A stretch of 64,000 nt of DNA from the NCBI RefSeq assembly GCF_011397635.1, contig NC_064767.1, positions 62,001 to 126,000 on the forward strand. The letters are read 5' to 3'. The first letter of the stretch is position 1. Each line of letters starts with the position of its first letter. Below the pieces are notes generated by a model. The model searched no databases and was not told the origin of the DNA. It worked only from the letters and a program-made list of their open reading frames with translations. The translations under genes were made by a program, and so were the position numbers. Of this stretch, positions 12,501 to 22,900 are shown in pieces. Source of the DNA: Epinephelus fuscoguttatus (lineage: Eukaryota; Chordata; Actinopteri; Perciformes; Serranidae).

Positions 12501-12676
12501 CATCTGAACCAATCACTTGTCAGATCAGGTGACAGCCAGGCATTTCCCATCATGCTGTGGGTCCAAAAACTGCGGCTGCCGCCACTTTTGTGTGACCTCA
12601 GAGCGAGTCGGGATGAAGTCGGACACAAAAGTACCCAGCATGCATTGTGAGGTGATTGAATCTGTGCAGGTCTGTG
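12501..12676 (+). repeat. Dispersed repeat, copy B
   Basis: Forward-orientation partner of the inverted copy at 8433-8610. See that entry for the shared words. Confidence 0.75.
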
Positions 12677-13009
12677 TCGTATCCAACGAGCCTGTTGACT
12701 GGTGATGACATCACTCACTCAGCTGTCGTCATGGTGACGAGTTGACGATAAGGAACAATGTTGATGATGCTGTTAAATGATGAAGCTCTTCTGACACATC
12801 AACATCATCAAATCATTTGTGTCACTGATGATTGTTAAGTCAAATGAAAATAATAAAATCCAAAGATGTGACATCACAGCGTTCGTTTATATTTCACACT
12901 GACAGGAAGTCAAATCCAAACTTAAACTCAGAGAAGAAACTCGATGTCATTACTGTTTATAGACTGTAATCAATCAGACTAATCAGATCAATAATCAAAC
13001 ATTTACATA
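12677..13009. other. Intergenic stretch downstream of tspan14
   Basis: AT-rich unique sequence. Nothing codable or structured was recognised. Confidence 0.5.
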
Positions 13010-13879
13010 CAAACTGTTTCAGACCAAACTTTATTTAGACCAATATAAAAAAACAAATATTCACTTTATAAAACAACAATCAGTCCCTTCAAAAACTGAT
13101 CAATAATCAGGGATCAAGGATCAATAACCAATAATCAATGATGGATAACTGATGAACAGAGAAGAAGAAACAGTGACAGTTTGTTCTGATTGGCTCAAAC
13201 ATCCTGAAAACTTTATTCATACAAAACATTTTAACAAAAGAAACATTATTCATTCAGAGCTCATTAACATGAATCCAGTGTCAATAAAATTTAAACGTGA
13301 TCATATGACCTGAAGCAGAAAGTGTTCAAAGGAACAGTCCACCATTTTATTTCATAAACGCTGATTCTGACTGTCGTTGGCCCTGGCCCCTTCCACTGAT
13401 TCATCTGAAACTACATCAATGATTAGACGATCAGTTATTGATCACATTTTAATGATCAACTGATCAGTTCAGTCATTGATTAACTCCTCTTGTAAACGGA
13501 GCAGAAACCTGAGCATGGTGATGATGATGATGATGATGATGATGATGACGATGATTTTAATGACAATGATGGTGATGATGAAGGAGGCACTGGACATTGA
13601 ACAGGTCAAAGGTCACTCTGGTCTGATGAACAGTAGAAAAGGCAATTTGGTGTAGAAGCTCATTGGTCTCATGACATGTGACATAATCAACAGAACATTC
13701 TCAGAGGTCCAACACAACGTCACAAGGTTAGCCAAAGGTGGCTAAAGGCAGACACAGAGAAAGAAGAAGAAGAAGAAGAAGAAGAGGAAGGCACATCTGA
13801 TGGAGGGAACTTGGTCCAGTAACACCTTGCAGAGTCCACGCCCCCGGTTTCAGGGGACTGCACCCCCGTAATCGTCATT
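13010..13879 (-). other. tspan14: Probable tspan14 3' UTR
   Basis: Runs from the stop codon (13882-13880) to a minus-strand AATAAA at 13035-13030. It contains (GAT)n at 13518-13550 and (AAG)n at about 13763-13790. The extent is inferred from the poly(A) signal only. Confidence 0.55.
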
Positions 13880-13945
13880 TCAGTAGCTGAATTTGACCTT
13901 CTCGATGTCGGAGATCAGCGTCCGGGCCAGGTAGATCCCCACCAT
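13880..13945 (-). CDS. tspan14: tspan14 exon 8 (fourth membrane segment end and C-tail)
   Basis: Acceptor GAACAG|ATGGTG, then [21 protein letters not shown] and TGA at 13882-13880. It matches the conserved C-tail of human TSPAN14 ([16 protein letters not shown]). Confidence 0.93.
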   Translation of the reverse strand: MVGIYLARTLISDIEKVKFSY

Positions 13946-16900
13946 CTGTTCACAAGTAAACACACAAGTCAGGTTCACAACACACCACCACAGACCAGAA
14001 CAGACCACTACAGGCCTGTACAGAGCACTACAGACCAGACCAGTACACACTAGGGTTGTGCCAATGGGCGATCCAATCGCCCATCGGCGATAGAAGGGTT
14101 GTTTCACGATGTCTTTTTTAAATGACAATGCAATCGCGAGGTGTGGGGGGGGGGGGGGGGGCAGCGCGTGTGTGGAGCATGCTGACAAGATCGACGCTGA
14201 ACAAGGCTGAGTGAGAGGAAACAGAGGGAGGCTGCTCAGTGAGAGAGCGGAGGGTGGGGGGGATCAACGCCTCCGCCCACTCGACAGAAGCATACTCGGG
14301 CGTACTGTAAGCAGAGCGGACTCCGTGAGGAATGTCTGCAGTCATTCAGGCTTTCATAGTCAAGCGCACTTCTGCGTTGTAGTTTCCTGTAAAAATGTCC
14401 GTGAAAAATCCCCGCGATGTGAAAAATACACGCCGAGCAGTCACTGGTGCGCGGAGCGGAGTCCGCGCAGTCGTAAAATCTGAGCTTTGCGAGCACAGGG
14501 CTTGCGGACGTCCGCTTTGAGGCCGCACAAGGCTCCGCGGAATCCGTTCCGCCTGAGTATGTTTGGGCCTTAACGCGCATGTCGCAGAGTGGTGAACAAA
14601 CCAAACAAGACAATGTCAGGAGAAACTGAAAAGATATGCCGTCTATGTAAAGTCAACTTGCTAATTAAGGAGCCCCTACATGTTCAAGAGTTTTATAAAG
14701 CTGCTCAAACGCCAAACAGAGGCTATAAGTGAACGTTTCAGCGGCGACACGTAATGACCCCCCCCCCCACCCCGGCAATGACATCGTTCATCGGCGATTT
14801 CACTAGATGGCGATAGGACGATAGGATATGGACAAGATCGCCCAACTCTAGTACACACCACCACAGACCAGTACAGACCACTACACGCCTGTACAGAGCA
14901 CTACAGACCAGACCAGACCACTACAGACCAGTGCAGACCAATACAGACCACTACAGACCAGTGCAGACCAGTACAGACCACTACAGACCACTAGAGATCG
15001 GTACAGACTAGGGCTGGACAATTATGGCAAAAACAATAATCACGATTATTTTGATATTGAAATCACGATTAATAAACACGATTATTCACTGATTTCAAAA
15101 CTTGAGTATTTATGGAACCACCAAAACTCAACTTTAAATATAACTTCGCCGGAAATATTCAGCACACTGCTCAGCAGAATTACTGAGTTAGCAGGAGTTT
15201 GCTGAACAATGGCAGAGAAAATGCAGCCAAAAGTACCACTTTCAGCGTTACTTGTAACGGCTCGTCCCGCTAAACAGGCTGAGAAAAGAAATGTGGAGGC
15301 AGAAAAGGCTGCGACGAAAAAGGCTTTGGATAAAGTGAGAGGACAAACCAGACATCAACATCGGTGCAGCTTTTGAACGGCGGAGACAACTGAGGGAGCT
15401 GAAGGGCCTGAAAAGTGATGCAGAGGGGATTTGTTATTTTACTCGGCTCTCCTCTGCTCTGCTGACTCATGATGCACGTTCAGGCATGTCTGGGCTCGTG
15501 GCTTTGGACGGAGCACTGACGGGAGGGGGAGGAGGGGGTGGAGCTTAGAGGAGATGCCGCTTTCAAATCTTGCTAGCTCTCCAACATTACCAACTATGGC
15601 TTTAAAAGAACAGCCAGAAATAAATTAGTAACAAGTAAACAAGTAAAAGAAAAAGAAAAAGAAAAATAATAATAGTAAATTAAAATAATAATAGCAATAA
15701 AAACAATAAACAAAAATAAATACCCAATCTACTTGCACTCCTGCACAACTTGCAAAATTTACAACATGCAAAAAACACTAATAACACGGCCAAACAAACA
15801 AGTGTCTTGAATCCTGGGTTGCTTATGGTACTGATGGGGCACATGTCCTTTGCTAGCATAAATGTCACAGCCTCCGTTATGTCTTGATGTCTGCGGGAGG
15901 TGGTGGGATATGGGACGTCATTGTAAAGAGTGTTGTTAATGGAAGACTGTGTTGCAGTGGCGCTGGCTGACAAGCTTAAACTTTTTTGCTCCTTTATCAC
16001 CTGGTCATAGCCCGCTTTATGGCTGAACTTTAAATGATTGAATAAGTTGGTCGTGTTGCCTTGGGGGGTAGACACGACAGCATGACAAACTTTGCAAACA
16101 ATTTACTTTTGCTCAACGTCTGTCAACTTGAAGCAAAAATGTTTCCAGATGACTGAAGTTGTCCTACCTTTCTTCTCAACCAAAGGCTGCCTTTCTGCCA
16201 TGTTCTCAATCGCTCGCTCCACATATTATTGATCCACACACGTCACACGCTTGCTGCTGCTGCTGCACATAACACAGGTGCATTCATGGTGCTTTTCCAG
16301 CACAGGAACCTACATACACGCCGTGCCGTGCGGCGCATTAATCGTTTTTTAGGGATGCATCGAAATCAAAATTTGTGGCCGAAGCCGAATAATATTAAAT
16401 GCTTGGCCGAATACCGAGTACCGAATACTGAATATCGTTATTTAGTTTTTCATTAGTTTTTGCAGATGAACCCCTCCAGATTAGTGTTGTCACGGTACCA
16501 AAATTGGGACCCACTGTGCGATACCAATGAAAATATCATGGTTCTGAGTAGTATCATGATACCACAGCGAAAATGAGGCAGATGTGCCTTTTGTCATTTA
16601 TAAAAAGATAAATCACTTTTCTATAATACATCAATGATATTTCAATGGAATAAATTACTTATTGACTTATTCATACTTCAAAAACAGCATCAATAAGTGA
16701 TTAACATAGGGGGGATTGAAATAAAATAAATAAATAAAATAAAAATCAACCAGCCACCCTCCTCCCCTGACAAGTAAAGAACAGTCCCTAAAGTGCAGTG
16801 AGGTTTGTGGGCCGTTACCTGCCACAAAGAGAGAAATGTGAACAGCTCGTTTCTCCTCTGACACATCACGTATGGTCTGTGTTCGGCTGGCTCGGCTGTT

Positions 16901-19900
16901 CAGGTACTTCTGGGCAGTCATGACGCCAAGAAGAGGATATTATTGGAGCCGACTTCTCCGTCGCCGGTAAGCCGATGGCCGCCGTAATTGACAGAAATAC
17001 ATTAACGTTACTGTCTGTGTCTGTGACCCCCGTTCAACCCACAATCGGTGGGATTCGCCTTTCGTTTCTGCTGCTGGTTGAAATCTGTAGGCTGCTCGCA
17101 CAGTGTGCTGAATGATTTAAGCCTATTTTGCTCGCTCAAAACTATTTTTAGTCGCAAATGCGAGTGCCGTGACGGGCGGATCGCCACACTGCCGACATTT
17201 TACTCTGCCCATCACGGCACGCTGTTTGATTGAGTTATCAAAACACGCCGCTATTATTCAGCCTTGCTTTTAACTTATTCCACCGAATACCGAATGTGTG
17301 TTTTTTTGCAATATTCAGCCGAATATATTCAGTTACAGAATGATGGTGCATTCCTATCGTTTTTCTTCGATTATAATGTTTTTATGATCGTGAGAAGCCA
17401 AAATCGAAATCATGATTAAAATTCGATTAATCGTCCAGCCCTAGTACAGACCAGCACAGACCAGCCCAGACAGACAACTACAGACCAACAATAACTGAAA
17501 CAGTCCTCAGTACTTTTACAGAGACAGTACTGTTGCAGTACCTATTCTGAATACTGAGGGAACTGAGTACTGAGGGAGCTGAGTACTGAGGGAGCTGTGT
17601 ACTGAGGGAGCTGTGTACTGAGGGAGCTGAGTACTGAGGGAACTGAGTACTGAGGGAACTGAGAACTGAGGGAGCTGAGTACTGAGGGAGCTGAGTACTG
17701 AGGGAGCTGTGTACTGAGGGAGCTGAGTACTGAGGGAGCTGAGTACTGAGGGAACTGAGTACTGAGGGAACTGAGAACTGAGGGAGCTGAGTACTGAGGG
17801 AGCTGAGTACTGAGGGAGCTGTGTACTGAGGGAGCTGAGTACTGAGGGAGCTGAGAACTGAGGGAGCTGAGTACTGAGGGAGCTGAGTACTGAGGGAGCT
17901 GAGTACTGAGGGAGCTGTGTACTGAGGGAGCTGAGTACTGAGGGAGCTGAGTACTGAGGGAGCTGTGTACTGAGGGAGCTGAGAACTGAGGGAGCTGAGA
18001 ACTGAGGGAGCTGTGTACTGAGGGAGCTGAGTACTGAGGGAGCTGAGTACTGAGGGAGCTGAGTACTGAGGGAGCTGAGTACTGAGGGAGCTGAGTACTG
18101 AGGGAGCTGAGAACTGAGGGAGCTGAGTACTGAGGGAGCTGAGTACTGAGGGAGCTGAGTACTGAGGGAGCTGAGTACTGAGGGAGCTGAGTACTGAGGG
18201 AGCTGAGTACTGAGGGAGCTGAGTACTGAGGGAGCTGAGTACTGAGGGAGCTGAGAACTGAGGGAGCTGTGTACTGAGGGAGCTGTGTACTGAGGGAGCT
18301 GAGAACTGAGGGAGCTGAGTACTGAGGGAGCTGAGTACTGAGGGAGCTGAGTACTGAGGGAGCTGAGTACTGAGGGAGCTGAGTACTGAGGGAGCTGAGT
18401 ACTGAGGGAGCTGAGAACTGAGGGAGCTGAGAACTGAGGGAGCTGTGTACTGAGGGAGCTGTGTACTGAGGGAGCTGAGAACTGAGGGAGCTGAGTACTG
18501 AGGGAGCTGTGTACTGAGGGAGCTGAGAACTGAGGGAGCTGTGTACTGAGGGAGCTGAGTACTGAGGGAGCTGTGTACTGAGGGAGCTGAGAACTGAGGG
18601 AGCTGAGTACTGAGGGAGCTGAGTACTGAGGGAGCTGAGAACTGAGGGAGCTGTGTACTGAGGGAGCTGAGTACTGAGGGAGCTGAGAACTGAGGGAGCT
18701 GAGTACTGAGGGAGCTGAGAACTGAGGGAGCTGTGTACTGAGGGAGCTGTGTACTGAGGGAGCTGAGAACTGAGGGAGCTGAGTACTGAGGGAACTGAGA
18801 ACTGAGGGAGCTGTGTACTGAGGGAGCTGTGTACTGAGGGAGCTGAGTACTGAGGGAGCTGTGTACTGAGGGAGCTGAGTACTGAGGGAGCTGAGAACTG
18901 AGGGAGCTGTGTACTGAGGGAGCTGAGTACTGAGGGAGCTGTGTACTGAGGGAGCTGTGTACTGAGGGAGCTGAGAACTGAGGGAGCTGAGTACTGAGGG
19001 AACTGAGAACTGAGGGAGCTGTGTACTGAGGGAGCTGTGTACTGAGGGAGCTGAGAACTGAGGGAGCTGAGTACTGAGGGAGCTGTGTACTGAGGGAGCT
19101 GAGTACTGAGGGAGCTGAGTACTGAGGGAGCTGAGAACTGAGGGAGCTGTGTACTGAGGGAGCTGTGTACTGAGGGAGCTGAGAACTGAGGGAGCTGAGT
19201 ACTGAGGGAACTGAGAACTGAGGGAGCTGTGTACTGAGGGAGCTGTGTACTGAGGGAGCTGAGAACTGAGGGAGCTGAGTACTGAGGGAGCTGTGTACTG
19301 AGGGAGCTGAGAACTGAGGGAGCTGAGAACTGAGGGAGCTGTGTACTGAGGGAGCTGAGTACTGAGGGAGCTGAGTACTGAGGGAGCTGAGAACTGAGGG
19401 AGCTGAGAACTGAGGGAGCTGTGTACTGAGGGAGCTGTGTACTGAGGGAGCTGAGTACTGAGGGAGCTGAGTACTGAGGGAGCTGAGTACTGAGGGAGCT
19501 GAGAACTGAGGGAGCTGAGTACTGAGGGAGCTGTGTACTGAGGGAGCTGAGTACTGAGGGAGCTGTGTACTGAGGGAGCTGAGTACTGAGGGAGCTGAGT
19601 ACTGAGGGAGCTGAGTACTGAGGGAGCTGAGTACTGAGGGAGCTGTGTACTGAGGGAGCTGAGAACTGAGGGAGCTGAGTACTGAGGGAGCTGAGAACTG
19701 AGGGAGCTGAGAACTGAGGGAGCTGAGAACTGAGGGAGCTGTGTACTGAGGGAGCTGAGTACTGAGGGAGCTGTGTACTGAGGGAACTGAGTACTGAGGG
19801 AGCTGAGAACTGAGGGAGCTGAGTACTGAGGGAGCTGTGTACTGAGGGAGCTGAGTACTGAGGGAGCTGTGTACTGAGGGAGCTGTGTACTGAGGGAGCT

Positions 19901-22900
19901 GAGTACTGAGGGAGCTGAGTACTGAGGGAACTGAGTACTGAGGGAGCTGAGTACTGAGGGAGCTGTGTACTGAGGGAGCTGAGTACTGAGGGAGCTGTGT
20001 ACTGAGGGAGCTGTGTACCTGCAGCAGAGAGATGACGATGAACACGATGGCCACAGTGTAAAGGTTCCCTGGTAACCAGTCCTCCAACGCAATGATGCAA
20101 CCTTTAGTGTAGATATGATCACTCCACTCTCTCTGTACAAGAACCAGGAGAACTTCAAGTTAAAACGTTGACAACATTCACGTTCTCATAAACAGTTTAA
20201 TGACATGTTTTCATTAGAACATTAAAAAACATTAATCATGTTCTTGTTAAAAGGCTGGTGACATATTTCTGTTACCAACACTCATCAGATATGTTAAAGA
20301 ACAGTCAGGCTACATTTAACTTCAGGTCATCTTCACTCTAACTCCTCCTTGTCTCTGTGATGTCATCATGATGTCACTGTGTTGTCACATTGAGAAGGGG
20401 TTCCACACCTGTGCAGTGTTTAATGATGACCCTTTAAAAACTACACTTCCTGGATTAGAACTCACTGTCTTACCTGTACCTGTAGAGACACACCCATACC
20501 AACATGCTGACAGGAAGTTATATTTAAAGAACAGGAAGTAACCTCACCTTCGGTCTGTTTCTGACATCGTAGCCACACTGAGTGTTCACCACCGAGTCCT
20601 GGAACAAACACAAACTGTTCTTTAGTGGAACACAAATAATGTCAATAAAACTTATTATGTTGTTATGTTGGTGCAGTAACCAATGATGTTTATTGATGAA
20701 TATTGATCGATGATAAACTCACAGCAGGATCAGTATTGCAGCAGGAGAATGGAACGCCACACTTCTCTCTGCTGCGATGGGTTCCATTACAGCTGAAGTA
20801 ATTATTTAGATCCCAGTCATCCGGATCCTGAGCTCCACAGCAGTGGTTCTGTTAAAGAACAGGATACTAAAGGGTTAAGTAAGGGTTCTTCTGTTCTACA
20901 ACAGTGATTCTGTTAAAGAACAGAGTATTTAAGGGTTAACTAAGGGTTCTGGTAAAGAACAAGATAGTTAACGGATAACTAAGGGTTCTTTATTCCACAT
21001 CAGTGGTTCTGTTAATCAACAAGACACTAAAGGGTTAACTAAGGGTTCTGTTAAAGAACAAGATACTTAAGGGTTAACTAAGGGTTGTTCTGTTCCACAG
21101 CAGTGGTTCTGTTAAAGAACAGGATACTAAAGTGTTAACTAAGAGTTCTTCTTTTCCACAGCAGTGGTTCTGTTAAAGAACAGAATACTAAAGGGTTGAG
21201 TAAGGGTTCTGTTGAAGAACAAGATACTAAAGGGTTAACTAAGGGTTCTTCTGTTCCACAGAAGTGGTTCTGTTAAATAACAGGATATTTAAGGGTTAAC
21301 TAAGTGTTCTTGTGTTCAACAGCAGTGGTTCTGTTAAAGAACAGGATACTAAAGGGTTAACTAAGGGTTCTTGTGTTCAACAGAAGTGGTTCTGTTAAAT
21401 AACAAGACACTTAAGGGTTAACTAAGTGTTCTTCTGTTCCACAGCAGTGGTTCTGCTTCTGTTCCACAGCAGTGGTTCTGTTAAAGAACCCGTAGTTAAA
21501 AACCTGTAGTTGAATAACCTATAGTTAAAGAACTAATAGTTGAAGAACCCGTAATTGAAGAACCTGTAGTTAAAGAACCCGGGGATAAAGAACCCGTAGT
21601 TGAAGAACCTGTTGTTGAAGAACCTGCAGTTGAAGAACCCGTAATTGAAGAACCTGTAGCTAGCACACACAGACAGTGATGACGTACCATCCTCTGCAGA
21701 GAGTCGATGAGGTTCTGCAGGTCGATGTCGTCTCTGTAAGCTCTGACGTTTGCCAGGAAGAACTCGTTGATCCACTCTCTGACCTGACTCTGAAAAACCA
21801 CCGCCAGAACTGCTGCCGTCAGCTCCAGGAAGAAGATGAATCCAATCACTCCGGAGAACTGAAGAGAAACCACAAGAACCAACTTAATGTGGAACAAAAC
21901 AGAACAATTTTTTGTTTTAAATGTACAAACTCCAGCAGACATATTGGTAACATAAAAACGTGTTTTTAACGTACACACACCAGCAAATGTGTTTTTAACG
22001 CATAAACGTTGGTGTTTTTAATGTACATACTTCAGCAGACAGATATTTAACGTACAAACTTTTGTGTTTTTAATGTACAAACTTTAGCAGACATGTTTTT
22101 AACATACAAACGTCAGCAAACACATTTTTTAACGAACAGCAGACATGTTTTTAACATACAAACTACAGCAGACATGTTTTCAACATACAAACTTTAGCAA
22201 ACATGTTCTTAAAGGCGCTGTATGTAAGAATGTGGCCAAAACGGTTACTGCACTCAAATTCAAAATACTGCCGCGAGTCGTGTCCGCCCCCCATCCCCTA
22301 TAAATTCGAAGTTGCTGGGCAGCGGCACGCTGGAGACTGATTTGTTTGCCCACGGGCCGCATCCTTGACCTTCAGTTTTCCAGCGGACCATTCGAGCAAG
22401 TCCGGCTTCTCTGCTGCTAACGCTGCTGCCGGGATACAGCTGCGGAGGAGCCGGCTGCTAATGCTATGTACCGGGACACTGCTAATGCTGCTTGCCGTGC
22501 TGCTGTTGCACAGTCTTAACTGTAACTGATGCTGAGACTCTACTGACTGTGTGACGGTGGTGGGTGGCCCAACAGGACAAAACACAAATTAAAAACATAA
22601 ACATGATTTGCAGACTGTAAAAATGTTTTTTAAATGTGAATATTCTGGCTGTACTATTGTTGTCGGTGAGATCAGTATGTTAAGGCCAAAACACACCGGC
22701 GGCATCACATGACGGCGGCGTCATTGACGCGAGTCAAGTGCCACCCCAACACACACAAAAAAGCGTCACGCTGCAGGGCGTCAACCGGATTTCTATTGCA
22801 CACTCCAGTCCGCAAGAGCTGGGAAGTACAAAATAGTGCTTTTTCAAGGGCGCCGACGCTGGAAAAATAGGACAATAGCGTAAAGTGCCGTCGAGCCGCC

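Larger units (their letters stand above)
15009..17443 (+). mobile_element. hAT element, 2435 bp, containing a nested hAT
   Basis: Terminal repeats TAGGGCTGGACAAT...CGTCCAGCCCTA and an 8-bp duplication GTACAGAC (15001-15008 and 17444-17451). The inside carries a decayed minus-strand BED/hAT transposase fragment (about 15780-16201) and a second hAT at 16350-17356. The terminal AATCACGATT/AATCG words are typical of fish hAT ends. Confidence 0.87.
13970..17490. repeat. CAGACCAGTACAGACCACTA minisatellite interrupted by two transposons
   Basis: Units of about 20 bp occupy 13970-14042, 14859-15000 and 17452-17490. The three pieces were one array in tspan14 intron 7 before two hAT-type insertions separated them. 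Confidence 0.88.

Noticed and set aside
17478..20158. Three overlapping minus-strand frames of 852-880 codons
   Set aside because: The same 16-bp array in three phases. Only the first 38 codons of one frame (tspan14 exon 7) are real.
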